Shown: positions 35,552-44,588 of the stretch, one piece after another
How positions within the stretch are numbered: position 1 is the stretch's first letter
Layout: every line of letters starts with the position of its first letter
Source of the DNA: Rhizorhabdus sp049889055
GTDB lineage: Bacteria; Pseudomonadota; Alphaproteobacteria; Sphingomonadales; Sphingomonadaceae
Direction: 5' to 3'
Length of the DNA stretch: 64,000 nucleotides
NCBI RefSeq assembly: GCF_049889055.1
Contig: NZ_JBLTWO010000004.1
Location: forward strand, 248,001-312,000
The notes under the pieces: model-generated
What the model was told of the DNA's origin: nothing
What the model saw: the letters and a program-made list of their open reading frames with translations, nothing else
Databases searched by the model: none
Made by a program: the position numbers and the translations under genes

Positions 35552-36247
35552 TCAGGCGACGTCGACGAGGACGATCTCCGCATCGTCGAGCGCGCGGACC
35601 TCGATCGAGTCGACCTCGGCGATCGCGACGCCGTCGCGGGGTTCGGCCGCCACGCCGTTGACCTCGATCCGGCCGGCGGTCGCGACCAGATAGGCCTTGC
35701 GGTCACCGAGGGTGTGCGTCGCCGTCTCGCCGGCCTTGAGGGTGGCGCCCAGCACCCGCGCATCAGCACGGATCGGCAGCGCGTCGCCATCCTCGGCATG
35801 GCCGCTGGCGAGCGTCACGAAGCGACCGGCCCGCTCACCGCGGGGGAAGGGACGCGCGCCCCAGCCGGGGGTCTCGCCGCGCCGATCGGGAATGATCCAG
35901 ATCTGGAACAGCGTCGTCTCGACATCTTCCTCGTTGCGTTCGGAATGGACGATGCCGGTGCCGGCCGACATCACCTGCACGTCGCCCGCCTCGGTACGAC
36001 CGGCATTGCCCAGGCTGTCGCGGTGCGAGATCGCCCCCGAGCGGACATAGGTGATGATCTCCATGTCGTTGTGCGGATGCGGCACGAAGCCCGTGTGCGG
36101 GGCGATGCGATCGTCGTTCCAGACCCGCAGCGCACCCCAGTGAACGCGGCTCGGATCATGATAATCGGCGAAGGAGAAATGATGCTTGGCGTCGAGCCAG
36201 CCATGGTTGGCGCCGCCGAGCGTGGAAAAGGGTCGAACGTCGATCAT
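35552..36247 (-). CDS. Pirin family protein
   Basis: A 231-residue bicupin. The N-terminal cupin has the metal site in GFVPHPHNDMEIITYVRSGAISHRDS and later GTGIVHSERNEE; the C-terminal cupin is degenerate. Bacterial pirins of this type (YhhW-like) can oxidise quercetin. The ATG at 36247 (MIDVRPFSTLGGANHGW) begins the family pattern. It is divergent from the disrupted LysR gene, 116 nt away. Confidence 0.93.
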   Translation of the reverse strand: MIDVRPFSTLGGANHGWLDAKHHFSFADYHDPSRVHWGALRVWNDDRIAPHTGFVPHPHNDMEIITYVRSGAISHRDSLGNAGRTEAGDVQVMSAGTGIVHSERNEEDVETTLFQIWIIPDRRGETPGWGARPFPRGERAGRFVTLASGHAEDGDALPIRADARVLGATLKAGETATHTLGDRKAYLVATAGRIEVNGVAAEPRDGVAIAEVDSIEVRALDDAEIVLVDVA

Positions 36248-36363
36248 GGGTCTTGCTCCCGTCTGCCGCCGGAGCGGCCTGTTGGAACCCAATCTAGGCT
36301 TGCGCATCGGCAATTAAATGGAGATGATCGAAACCTATCGTTTCCAATATTGGATGCAGCGCG

Positions 36364-37284
36364 ATGGCCCGTCTTCCCGATTTCGAGGCCTGGGCCATCT
36401 TCGCCAAAGTGGCCGAACTCGGCAGCTTTTCGGCGGCGGCCGATGAACTGCGCCTGTCCAAAGCGACCATTTCAAAAGCGGTGTCGCGGCTCGAATAGCG
36501 GCTGGCGGCACCGCTCTTCCACCGCAGCTCGCGCAAGCTGTCGCTGACCGAAAGCGGGCAGCTGGCGCAGGAACGCGCGTCGATGCTGCTGGCCGAGGGC
36601 GAGGCGATCGAGGAAGCGATCTCCGAACGCGGCGCGGTCCCGCGCGGGCTGGTCCGGCTGGCCGCGCCGATGTCGTTCGGGCTTGCCCATCTGGGGCCGA
36701 TCCTGCCGCTGTTCCACCAGGCCTATCCCGAAGTCGTCATCGACTTGCATCTGTCGGACGAGCGGATCGACCTGATCGAGCAGGGCTTCGATATCGCGCT
36801 CAGGATCGGGCAACTCGAGGATTCGGCGCTCAAGGCACGGCGACTGTTTCCGGTGCGCCTGCCCGTTGTCGCGGCACCATCGCTGATCGAGCGGCTGGGT
36901 CGGCCCGAGCATCCCCGCGACCTCGTCCGCTTTCCGGTGTTCAGCTACACCCATGTCCGCAATCCCGGCCGCTGGCATTGCCGCCACCCGGTCGAGGGCG
37001 ATTATGTCGTGGAGGTCAAGGGTCCCGTCCGGGCCAATAATGGCGATGTGCTGATCGACGCGCTGGTGGCGGGCATGGGCATCGCGCGCGCGCCCGACTT
37101 CCTCGTCTGGCGCGAAGTGGAAGACGGGAGACTCGTCGAGATATTGCACGACTGGTCGACGGGCATGGACGCCGCGCTGCATCTGGTGACACCGCCTACT
37201 GCGCTCCGCCCGGCACGCGTGAAGGCGCTGATCGACTTCCTCGCCGCCGCCTTCCTCAAGCCGCCCTGGACGGTCAGTCCCTGA
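36364..37284 (+). pseudogene. LysR-family regulator interrupted by an in-frame TAG
   Basis: Translation from the ATG at 36364 gives a complete LysR helix-turn-helix (MARLPDFEAWAIFAKVAELG..., LSKATISKAVSRLE), then TAG at 36496-36498 (codon 45), then in the same frame RLAAPLFHRSSRKLSLTESG and a full substrate-binding domain to the TGA at 37282. At the TAG position relatives have an ordinary residue such as Glu, Gln or Ala, and one base change from CAG, GAG or AAG explains it. There is no frame change, so this is a recent nonsense mutation, a sequencing error, or read-through. The effector part could restart at ATG 36583 but would lack DNA binding. Divergent from pirin-wrbA, its likely targets. 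Confidence 0.85.
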
Positions 37285-37374
37285 GCGCGATACATCTATC
37301 CCTCTAAGAAGCGTTGAGATGACCGGTCGGCGGGGCTAAGGCGGCGGCCTGCATTTCGCGTTCCGCATCAAGCT

Positions 37375-37653
37375 ATGGACATGCCCATGACCGACTCCAT
37401 GCCCGACCGTCTCTCGATCAATCCCAATAGCCCCTATTATGATGGCACCCTGCTCGAGCGTGGCGTGGGCATCCGGTTCAAGGGCGTCGAGAAGACCAAT
37501 GTCGAGGAATATTGCGTCAGCGAGGGCTGGATCCGCGTGTCGGTCGGCAACACCCGCGATCGCAAGGGCAATCCGCTGACGATCAAGCTGCAGGGTCCGG
37601 TCGAGCCCTATCTGAAGGATGAGCCCGAAGCCGACGCGGCACAGGAAGGCTGA
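37375..37653 (+). CDS. DUF3297 family protein
   Basis: A 92-residue soluble protein; the segment PDRLSINPNSPYYDGTLLERGVGIRFKG and the later DRKGNPLTIKLQGPVEPY match DUF3297, a small proteobacterial family of unknown function (possible nucleic-acid-binding SH3-like fold). An alternative ATG at 37387 is possible. It is 5 nt upstream of the epimerase gene and probably co-transcribed. Confidence 0.9.
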   Translation: MDMPMTDSMPDRLSINPNSPYYDGTLLERGVGIRFKGVEKTNVEEYCVSEGWIRVSVGNTRDRKGNPLTIKLQGPVEPYLKDEPEADAAQEG

Positions 37654-37658
37654 CCCGG

Positions 37659-38543
37659 ATGGCCGCTCCCGCCCTCCATCGGATCGAATCCGAGGGGCTG
37701 GCGGCCGAGATATCGGAGGCGGGCGCCGAACTCGTCCGCCTCGTCGATCGGGCCGGCGCCGACTGGCTATGGAATGGCGACCCGGCCTATTGGTCCGGCC
37801 GCGCGCCGCTGCTCTTCCCGATCGTCGGCACGCTCGCGGGGGGCCGCTTCCGCACCGGCGGGCAGAGCTACGAGCTGCCGCGCCACGGCTTTGCACGGAA
37901 CAACCATTTTCGCTGTGTCGACAAGACCGACGACGGCATAACCCTCCGGCTGGAGCCGACGCCCGCCATATGCGAAAGCTGGCCGTTCGATTTCCGGCTG
38001 GACGTGCGCTACGCGGTGGAGGGCTCGACGCTGACGATCACGGCCGATGTCCTCAATCAAGGAGCGGAGCCTATGCCGGCGAGCTTCGGCTTTCATCCGG
38101 CGTTGCGCTGGCCGCTGCCGGGCGAGGATGATCGATCGTCACACGAAATCCTGTTCGATGAGGAAGAGCCGGCACCGGTGCGGCGCCTTGACCCTGATGG
38201 CCTGGTGGATCCGATCGCTCGCCCGAGCCCGATCGCCGGCAAGCGGCTCGCGCTCGACGACGGGCTATTCGAGGAGGATGCGCTGATCCTCGATCGCCCG
38301 CGCAGCCGGACGCTGACCTTCCGTGGACGGCACCGCAGCGTCCGGGTCGCCTTTGCCGACATGCCGCACCTTGCCTTCTGGACGAAGCCCGGTGCCGGCT
38401 TTCTCTGCATCGAGCCCTGGCAAGGGCATAGCGATCCGGCGGGTTTTTATGGGTGTATCGCCGACAAGCCCGGAATCGTCTCGATCGCACCGGGTGCGAG
38501 CCGCTGTTTTTCGATGAGCCTTACGCTCGATCCAGCGTCCTGA
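37659..38543 (+). CDS. Aldose 1-epimerase family protein
   Basis: A 294-residue galactose-mutarotase-like beta-sandwich. Family motifs: FPIVGTLAGGRF, LPRHGFARNNHF (catalytic His), FGFHPALRWPL (second His) and LAFWTKPGAGFLCIEPWQGHSDP (catalytic Glu and terminal His region). It belongs to the LACX/YeaD-like branch rather than to GalM proper. Substrate sugar unknown. Confidence 0.93.
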   Translation: MAAPALHRIESEGLAAEISEAGAELVRLVDRAGADWLWNGDPAYWSGRAPLLFPIVGTLAGGRFRTGGQSYELPRHGFARNNHFRCVDKTDDGITLRLEPTPAICESWPFDFRLDVRYAVEGSTLTITADVLNQGAEPMPASFGFHPALRWPLPGEDDRSSHEILFDEEEPAPVRRLDPDGLVDPIARPSPIAGKRLALDDGLFEEDALILDRPRSRTLTFRGRHRSVRVAFADMPHLAFWTKPGAGFLCIEPWQGHSDPAGFYGCIADKPGIVSIAPGASRCFSMSLTLDPAS

Positions 38544-38981
38544 CACCCAATGACGGATCCGGCCATGTGCAGGCCGTAGCCACAGCATCCGAAGGGGCTG
38601 CGCGACGAAAATGGGGCGCAATCATCCAGTCCGGCGGAAGCAGTCGCGGCGATGTCGAGTCGCGCTGACGTCGTTCTGAGGCGATGAAGCTGAAAAACAC
38701 CCCCTTTCAATCATTTGCTACGCCAATTTATCCGCCACTGATCGCACCCCTGACTCATCTCGGCGCGACATGCCGCAGGCACGGTCAGCTCGTCGTGGTT
38801 TCAAAACGATTGAGATCAATGGCTTACAGGCGCCCATTGACTCGCTATGGCAAAGTCCGGGATCATGGCAGCAAGGGGGACGTCACGATCCCCGGGAGGC
38901 TGTCCGCTGTGCGGATCGCGGGGATGACAGGATGAGGTGCTTAACGCTCTTACTTCTCTCAGCCTGAAAGGAGAGACGACC
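38544..38981. other. 438-bp intergenic region without recognisable gene
   Basis: No convincing gene is seen; the short open frames here have poor codon usage and no ribosome site. It holds an imperfect hairpin near 38889-38931 (ATCCCC...CCGC-TGT-GCGG...GGGGAT) and, at its right end, the ribosome site of the small DUF465 gene (GGAGAG, 38970-38975). Local composition is less GC-rich than the flanking genes around 38680-38760. Confidence 0.5.
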
Positions 38982-39158
38982 ATGTCGGATCGATTTGTCC
39001 GTTATATGGAACGTGAGCATGCCCGGCTGAACGCCATGATCGCCGACCATCGCAGTCGGCACCGGCCCGACAGCGAGATCGCCCGGTTGAAGAGGGTCCG
39101 TAGCATGATGCGCTATCAGATCGGCGCGTGGCGCGCCGACACTGGCGGCATCGCCTGA
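38982..39158 (+). CDS. Small DUF465 (YdcH-like) protein
   Basis: A 58-residue protein, MSDRFVRYMEREHARLNAMI followed by basic residues and EIARLKRVRSMMRYQIGAW. It forms an amphipathic two-helix coiled-coil hairpin with the E-H-x-x-L-x-x-x-I pattern of DUF465/YdcH proteins. Function unknown. AAAGGAGAG precedes the ATG. A hairpin follows. Confidence 0.75.
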   Translation: MSDRFVRYMEREHARLNAMIADHRSRHRPDSEIARLKRVRSMMRYQIGAWRADTGGIA

Positions 39159-39193
39159 TCCGAAGAAGACGGTTCGCAGGGCCGGATATGGCT

Positions 39194-39223
39194 GCCCGGC
39201 GATCGAGGCCTTGATCGCCGGGC
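39194..39223 (+). terminator. Hairpin after the DUF465 gene
   Basis: A perfect 11-bp stem, GCCCGGCGATC with GATCGCCGGGC, and an 8-nt loop, 35 nt after the stop codon. No T tract follows, so termination is only likely, not certain. Confidence 0.5.
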
Positions 39224-39441
39224 TCGCCCGATTCCACGCTACCCGATTCACGCCACATTGCGCGGATGGGGGCGATTCCCCTGCGCCCCCGACGCCAACG
39301 CAACAACCCGGACGCCATGCAACGCCGAGCCATCGGATAGCCGCTGCGCGCTTCGCAGGCAGTGATGCGCATCACAGCGACCCGCTTTGCCTTACAGCGC
39401 CGATGCTTGACCCGATGGAGGGTCGGCACCACATTGGCGTC

Positions 39442-39834
39442 ATGGACAAGTTCGAACTCAGCGACGAGGAATGGCAGGCGCGGCTGACCCCGGAGCAATA
39501 TCATGTGCTCCGCCAGGCCGGAACCGAGCGCGCCTTCACCGGAAAATATTGGAATGCCAAGGACGCGGGCGCGTATCGCTGCGCAGGCTGCGGCGAGCTG
39601 CTGTTCAGCAGCGACAGCAAATATGACTCGGGTTGCGGCTGGCCGAGTTTCACCGAACCGGCAGCCGAACGCTCGATCAGCGAATATGTCGACACCAGCC
39701 ATGGGATGGTCCGCACCGAAGTCCGCTGCGCACGGTGCGACGGGCATCTGGGCCATGTCTTCCCGGACGGCCCCGGTCCGCACGGCCTGCGCTATTGCAT
39801 CAATTCGGCGTCGATCGACCTGGAAACCGACTGA
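39442..39834 (+). CDS. msrB: Peptide-methionine (R)-S-oxide reductase
   Basis: A 130-residue MsrB. Two zinc-binding Cys pairs (YRCAGCGELLF and VRCARCDGHLG), the GCGWPSF and HVFPDGP blocks, and the catalytic Cys in LRYCINSASIDL are present. It repairs methionine-R-sulfoxide in proteins. ATG 39442 (MDKFELSDEEW) is the family start; one at 39415 would add nine residues. No msrA nearby. Confidence 0.96.
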   Translation: MDKFELSDEEWQARLTPEQYHVLRQAGTERAFTGKYWNAKDAGAYRCAGCGELLFSSDSKYDSGCGWPSFTEPAAERSISEYVDTSHGMVRTEVRCARCDGHLGHVFPDGPGPHGLRYCINSASIDLETD

Positions 39835-39956
39835 CCCCTGCTGGCCAGTCGAGCGATCGGCCCATGTCGCTCGTCGGATTCGGCCGTCACCCGGTGGAAA
39901 AGCACCGGCGATGCGCTTGGCAGCGGTCGGGATAGGCGCTAATCGGACATCAGCCG

Positions 39957-42104
39957 ATGTCCAGCAGCGCCAAGACAACCAAGGATCCGAACCGCCGCAT
40001 GGGCTGGCTTCGCAAATTTCTCAAGATCAGCCTCTTTGCCGCGCTCGCCGGGCTGGGTGCGCTGGTCATCGCCGTGATCATCGCCATGGCCTCGCTGCCG
40101 GGCTTCGAGGAGCTCAAGTCGAGCCCCAACGGTCAGATGGTGCGCGTTCGCGCGGCCGACGGCTCGGTGATCGTCTCGCTCGGGCCGAGCTATGGCGACT
40201 GGCTGCCGGTCGCGCAGATTCCCGACGACATGAAGAAGGCGATGGTCGCCGTCGAGGACCGCCGCTACTATATGCATCCCGGCATCGACCCGATCGGCAT
40301 GGCGCGCGCAGCCTGGCTGGCCTTCCAGCGGCAGGGCGAAGGCCGGCGGCTGCAGGGCGCCTCGACGATCACGCAACAGCTCGCCCGCAACATCTTCCTG
40401 ACCAACGCCTACAGCTTCGGCCGGAAGTTCCGGGAGATCATCCTGGCGCTCGCCATGGAGCGCAAATTCTCCAAGGAACAGATCCTCGAACTCTATCTGA
40501 ACCGGGTCTATTTCGGCGGCGGCGCCTATGGTATCGACGCGGCATCGCGCAAATTCTTCGACCATAGTGCGACGACGCTGAGCCTGGGCGAAAGCGCTAT
40601 CATCGCTGGCCTCGTCAAGGCGCCGTCGCATTATTCGCCCACCGCCGATCGCGAGGCCGCCATCGGCCGCGCCAAGGTGGTGCTCGAGGTGATGCAGGAT
40701 GCCGGCGCGATCACACCGTCGCAGGCCGAGCAGGTCGATCTGTCGAAGGTCCGCCTCGCGCCCGAGCGCGACCAGAATGCCGTCCGCTATTTCACCGACT
40801 GGGCGCTCGCCCAGCTCGATGAACTCGTCGAAGAGCAGGTCGAGCCGATCGACGTCTGGACCACGATCGATCCGGAAATGCAGAAGGCCGCCGATGCCGC
40901 GATCCGCGCCAATGCGCCGGCGGGGACGCAAGGCGCTCTTGTCGCACTCGACCGCGACGGCGCGGTGCGCGCGATGGTCGGCGGCCGCGACTATGTGAGT
41001 TCGATCTATAACCGGGCGACCCAGGCGGAACGGCAGCCGGGTTCCGCTTTCAAGCTGTTCGTCTATCTTGCTGCGCTCGAAGCCGGAATGAAGCCCGACA
41101 CCGCCGTGGTCGACGAGCCGGTCGACATCGACGGCTGGAGCCCGCGCAACAGCAACCGCGAGTTCGCCGGACCGATCGATATCCGCACCGCCTTCGCCTT
41201 TTCCGTCAACACCGTCGCTGCCAAGCTGGGCCGGGAAGTCGGGTTCGACACCGTCGCCGACATGGCCCGGCGCTTCGGGATCGGCTCCAAGCTCAACACC
41301 CACCCCTCGATGGTCCTCGGCACGTCCGACGTCCGCCTGATCGACATGACCCGGGCCTTTGCCGCCGTGGCGCGCAAGGGCGTCGCAGTGGTGCCTTATG
41401 GCATCGTCAAGGTGACCACCGCCAAGGGCGATATGCTCTACGAGCATCGCGCCGACGATAATCGCGTACTGGTCGCCCCCTGGGTCGCCGCCGAAATGAC
41501 CGATCTGCTCCAGACCGCGGTCAACACCGGCACCGCACGCGCAGCCCAGATCGGCCGCCCCGTCGCCGGCAAGACCGGCACGACCTCGTCCAACAAGGAT
41601 GGCTGGTTCCTCGGCTTCTCGTCGGGGATCACGACCGGCGTGTGGATGGGGCGCGACGACGCCAAAGCGGTTTCGGGCCTGCAAGGTGGTCGCGCACCGG
41701 CCCGCGCCTTCGCCGACTTCATGCGCGTCGCGGTATCGAAGCGCCCCGTCGAACAGTTCGAGACGCAGGTCACTCTTCCCGAGTTCCAGATCGAGCCCGA
41801 CGACGAGGCCTTTTTCGGTACTCCCGACGAGAGCCTGTTCGCCCCGGAGGGCGAAGCGGTCGACCCAGGTCAGGAACCCCAGGCCGATCCGGAAGACGGG
41901 TTCGAGCCGCAGGCCGGCCCGGCCTCGCTCATCCCGCCGGCCCGCCCGGCCGCGCAACCCGCAGCCGCCCGTACGCCCCCTGTCGCGACACCATCCACAC
42001 GCGCACCCACCCCTGCTCAGCCGCAGAAGCCGGCGCTCGGATCGGACTTTCTGAACGGACTCGACGCGCCGAAGCCGCGTCAGGGCGCCCGGCCCAACCA
42101 GTAA
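39957..42104 (+). CDS. Class A penicillin-binding protein (PBP1A family)
   Basis: A 715-residue bifunctional peptidoglycan synthase: short basic N-terminus and one membrane helix (FAALAGLGALVIAVIIAMA), a GT51 glycosyltransferase domain (catalytic Glu in AVEDRRYYMHPG, then GASTITQQLARN and LELYLNRVYFGGGAYGI), and a transpeptidase domain with S-x-x-K (PGSAFKLF, ~residue 361), SVN (~416) and KTGTT (~538). The C-terminal ~100 residues are Pro/Ala/Gln-rich and disordered. No OB-like insert is obvious, so it resembles the shorter PBP1A/2D group. Its 3' end overlaps the convergent protease gene by 25 nt. Confidence 0.95.
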   Translation: MSSSAKTTKDPNRRMGWLRKFLKISLFAALAGLGALVIAVIIAMASLPGFEELKSSPNGQMVRVRAADGSVIVSLGPSYGDWLPVAQIPDDMKKAMVAVEDRRYYMHPGIDPIGMARAAWLAFQRQGEGRRLQGASTITQQLARNIFLTNAYSFGRKFREIILALAMERKFSKEQILELYLNRVYFGGGAYGIDAASRKFFDHSATTLSLGESAIIAGLVKAPSHYSPTADREAAIGRAKVVLEVMQDAGAITPSQAEQVDLSKVRLAPERDQNAVRYFTDWALAQLDELVEEQVEPIDVWTTIDPEMQKAADAAIRANAPAGTQGALVALDRDGAVRAMVGGRDYVSSIYNRATQAERQPGSAFKLFVYLAALEAGMKPDTAVVDEPVDIDGWSPRNSNREFAGPIDIRTAFAFSVNTVAAKLGREVGFDTVADMARRFGIGSKLNTHPSMVLGTSDVRLIDMTRAFAAVARKGVAVVPYGIVKVTTAKGDMLYEHRADDNRVLVAPWVAAEMTDLLQTAVNTGTARAAQIGRPVAGKTGTTSSNKDGWFLGFSSGITTGVWMGRDDAKAVSGLQGGRAPARAFADFMRVAVSKRPVEQFETQVTLPEFQIEPDDEAFFGTPDESLFAPEGEAVDPGQEPQADPEDGFEPQAGPASLIPPARPAAQPAAARTPPVATPSTRAPTPAQPQKPALGSDFLNGLDAPKPRQGARPNQ

Positions 42105-42838
42105 AGATCGCGCCCCTGGATGCGGAGCCATTCGCGTTCCGCATCGGGAGACCGCCCGAGCAGCCGTTCGACCGCCGCATGGAAGCGTGCGCTGTGGTCC
42201 ATATGCAGCCGGTGTGCGACCTCATGCGCCACCGTCGCCTCCAGCACGGCGGGCGGGGCGAGGATCAGCCGCCAGCTATAGCGTATGTCGCCGCTGGCCG
42301 AGCAGCTGCCCCAGCGGGCGCGCGGATCGCCGACCGCAACGCGGGCGACGCTCACGCCGGCCAGCGCCGCAAAACGGCACGTCTCCGCCTCCAGTCGCTC
42401 CAGCGCCTGCGCGCGCAGCCAGCGCAGGACGCGCGGACCGATCAGCTCTTCCGGACCGGGCACGAGCAGCACATCGCCGTCGCGTCGGGTGATCCGCCCC
42501 TTCGCAGCGATTTCGACGCGCAAGGGCTCTCCCGCGACGGTGATGATCATGCCCGGCCTGATCGGCTGCGCCTTGGGCAGCGCATCCAGCGCCGCCTCGA
42601 TCCAGCCGCGCTTGCTTTCGACCCAGGCCAGCGCCGCCTTCATCGACGCGCGGGGCGGGAGGATCAGCCGCACGCCCCCGTCGCGCGGGTCGACGCTAAG
42701 CCGCATCCGCCGGGCCTGCGCCATGCGACGGACTTCCAGCGGACGCGAGCGCCCGCCGGATTCGAAGGAGAGTTGCGTGGGGGAACGGCGACGGAAGATC
42801 AACGCCGCCTTGTCCCAGATCATGTCGGTCGGCGGCAT
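42080..42838 (-). CDS. YgjP-like (DUF45) zinc metallopeptidase
   Basis: A 252-residue protein. The zinc motif H-E-V-A-H is in ATVAHEVAHRLHMDHSARFH, preceded by the family block VGDPRARWGSCSASGDIRYSWRLILAP. This is the M48-related SprT/DUF45 (YgjP) group. The ATG at 42838 is chosen; one at 42823 (MIWDKAAL) is also possible. Eleven nucleotides separate it from the upstream ycgN gene. Physiological substrate unknown. Confidence 0.92.
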   Translation of the reverse strand: MPPTDMIWDKAALIFRRRSPTQLSFESGGRSRPLEVRRMAQARRMRLSVDPRDGGVRLILPPRASMKAALAWVESKRGWIEAALDALPKAQPIRPGMIITVAGEPLRVEIAAKGRITRRDGDVLLVPGPEELIGPRVLRWLRAQALERLEAETCRFAALAGVSVARVAVGDPRARWGSCSASGDIRYSWRLILAPPAVLEATVAHEVAHRLHMDHSARFHAAVERLLGRSPDAEREWLRIQGRDLYWLGRAP

Positions 42839-42848
42839 GGCGAACCCG

Positions 42849-43292
42849 TTACAGCTCGCGCTCGACGAGATGATGTTCGAGGTCGCCCGCCTCGTCCTCC
42901 GACACCGTCCAGCCGCGCACCGATATGCCCGCCCGGTGCACCGACTCCGGATCACCGGTCACCAGCGGATGCCAGTCGGGCAGCCCCTGCCCCTCGCCGA
43001 GCAGCCGATAGGCGCAGGTCGAAGGCAGCCAGTCGATCTCCTCGACGAGGCGCGGGGTCAGGCGCACGCATTCGGGCACATGCACCCGGCGGTTCTTGTA
43101 ATCCTTGCACAGTCCTGAGCGGCGATCGAGCAGCCGGCAGGCGACGTTGGTCGGCAGAAGCTCGCCCGTGTCCTCATCCTCCAGCTTGTGAAGGCAGCAT
43201 TTTCCGCAGCCGTCACAGAGCGATTCCCATTCGGCACGCGTCATCTCGTCGAGCCGCTTCGTCTCCCAGAAGGGCCGGGAAGCCGGTGTCAT
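42849..43292 (-). CDS. YcgN family cysteine cluster protein
   Basis: A 147-residue UPF0260/YcgN protein with Cys-rich motif LCDGCGKCCLHKLED (C-x-x-C-x-x-x-C-C type) and further Cys in CRLLD, LCKDYKNR, PECVRLTP and STCAYRL. The set resembles Fe-S or zinc-binding YkgJ-type clusters. Function not established. ATG overlaps the stop of the SCO gene by 4 nt, so they are co-translated. Confidence 0.95.
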   Translation of the reverse strand: MTPASRPFWETKRLDEMTRAEWESLCDGCGKCCLHKLEDEDTGELLPTNVACRLLDRRSGLCKDYKNRRVHVPECVRLTPRLVEEIDWLPSTCAYRLLGEGQGLPDWHPLVTGDPESVHRAGISVRGWTVSEDEAGDLEHHLVEREL

Positions 43293-43900
43293 TTCGCCCA
43301 GCGCTTGAGATCGGAAACGACCGCTGCCGCATCCTTGTCCTGGGTGATCAGCGCCAGCGGCTCACCCTTGGGGCCGAACAGCATCGCCTGACGACTATGG
43401 TCGACCAGATAGGCGTTGGATCCGGCGGCAGCCGGTTGCTTGCGATAATAGATTGCGAATTTCTTGGCGACCGCCGCAATCTCCGCCGGGGTGCCGGTAA
43501 GGCCGATCAGCTTGGGATGGAAGGCGCCGACGAACTGCTTGAGGACGGCGGGCGTGTCGCGCTCGGGATCGACGGTGATGAAGATCGGCTGGATCTTCGC
43601 CGCCAGAGAGGGATCACTGGCCTCGAGCGCACGATAGCCCTTCATCAGGATCTGGACATCGACCGGGCAGACATCGGGGCAGAAGGTGTAGCCGAAATAG
43701 ATCAGCCTATATTTGCCGGCAAAATCGCTGTCGGATAGCTTGCGCCCGTCCTGATCGGTCAGCGCGAAGGCGCCGCCGATGCCCGAATCCGCAAGCGGCG
43801 GCTTTTCGGCGGCCGGGCTACACCCGGTGAGCGGCGCGACCAGAGCCAGCGCCAGGGCGGCCGACACGCCACGCCAGAAGGAGAAGGTCGCTTTGTTCAT
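43289..43900 (-). CDS. SCO1/SenC family copper chaperone, lipoprotein
   Basis: A 203-residue thioredoxin-fold protein. A lipoprotein signal with lipobox LTGC (Cys27) is followed by the SCO core: F-x-YTFCPDVCP (Cys74 and Cys78), FITVDPERDTP, and the copper-binding His in AYLVDHSRQAML. SCO proteins insert copper into the CuA site of cytochrome oxidase or act in redox sensing. No oxidase genes flank it. An ATG at 43915 would add MAGLT. It is the second copper-linked function in the window besides the bufferin locus. Confidence 0.95.
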   Translation of the reverse strand: MNKATFSFWRGVSAALALALVAPLTGCSPAAEKPPLADSGIGGAFALTDQDGRKLSDSDFAGKYRLIYFGYTFCPDVCPVDVQILMKGYRALEASDPSLAAKIQPIFITVDPERDTPAVLKQFVGAFHPKLIGLTGTPAEIAAVAKKFAIYYRKQPAAAGSNAYLVDHSRQAMLFGPKGEPLALITQDKDAAAVVSDLKRWAK

Positions 43901-43971
43901 GGTAAGGCCAGCCATGCTTTGCTATTGGCGCCCATGCAAGCGCGTTTCATAACAGGGACATGCCACACCAA

Positions 43972-44577
43972 ATGATCCACCGCCACATCCTGATCGGCTG
44001 TGCCGCCGCTGCGATCGCACTCAGCGCCGCACCCGCGAGCGCGCAATTTTCCGACAGCTACAACTTCCTCAACGCGGTCCGTCAGTCGGACGGCGAGAAG
44101 GCGACCAAGGCCTTGCAGGGTTCGGGCGCCACGCTGGTCAACACCAAGGATTACACAACCGGTGAAACCGCGCTGGCGATCACGATCAAGCGGCGCGACC
44201 TGACCTGGTCGAGCTTCCTGCTGGGCAATGGCGCCAATCCGAACATCAAGGACGGACAGGGCAACACCCCGCTCCACGCAGCCGCGCTGCTCGGCTTTCA
44301 GGAAGGCGCCGAACTGCTGCTGCGACAGAAGGCGCAGATCAACGCGACGAACAACAGCGGCGAAACCCCGCTGGTGATCGCCGTACAGCAGCGCAACATT
44401 CCGATGGTCCGCCTGCTGCTGACCAATGGCGCCGATCCGAAGATCGCCGACCGGATCGCCGGCAAGAATGCGATCGACTATGCGAAGGAAGATCCGCGCG
44501 GAGCCGCCGTCAGCAAGGTGATCGAGGAAACCAAGTCGACGGCGCCCGCCAAGCCGAAAATGGGTCCGGGGCTTTAA
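43972..44577 (+). CDS. Secreted ankyrin-repeat protein
   Basis: A 201-residue protein with a signal peptide (MIHRHILIGCAAAAIALSAAPASA-Q) and three to four ankyrin repeats (ETALAITIKRRDLTWSSFLLGNGANPN, GNTPLHAAALLGFQEGAELLLRQKA and GETPLVIAVQQRNIPMVRLLLTNGA). Periplasmic ankyrin proteins may protect against oxidative stress or bind partners; the partner is unknown. An ATG at 43960 is too close to the GGGA for use, so 43972 is chosen. Divergent from the SCO gene. Confidence 0.88.
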   Translation: MIHRHILIGCAAAAIALSAAPASAQFSDSYNFLNAVRQSDGEKATKALQGSGATLVNTKDYTTGETALAITIKRRDLTWSSFLLGNGANPNIKDGQGNTPLHAAALLGFQEGAELLLRQKAQINATNNSGETPLVIAVQQRNIPMVRLLLTNGADPKIADRIAGKNAIDYAKEDPRGAAVSKVIEETKSTAPAKPKMGPGL

Positions 44578-44588
44578 AAGCCCGTCGC

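Noticed and set aside
38684..38935. 83-codon frame in the 38.5-39.0 kb gap
   Set aside because: No ribosome site, poor codon usage and no domain; probably non-coding.
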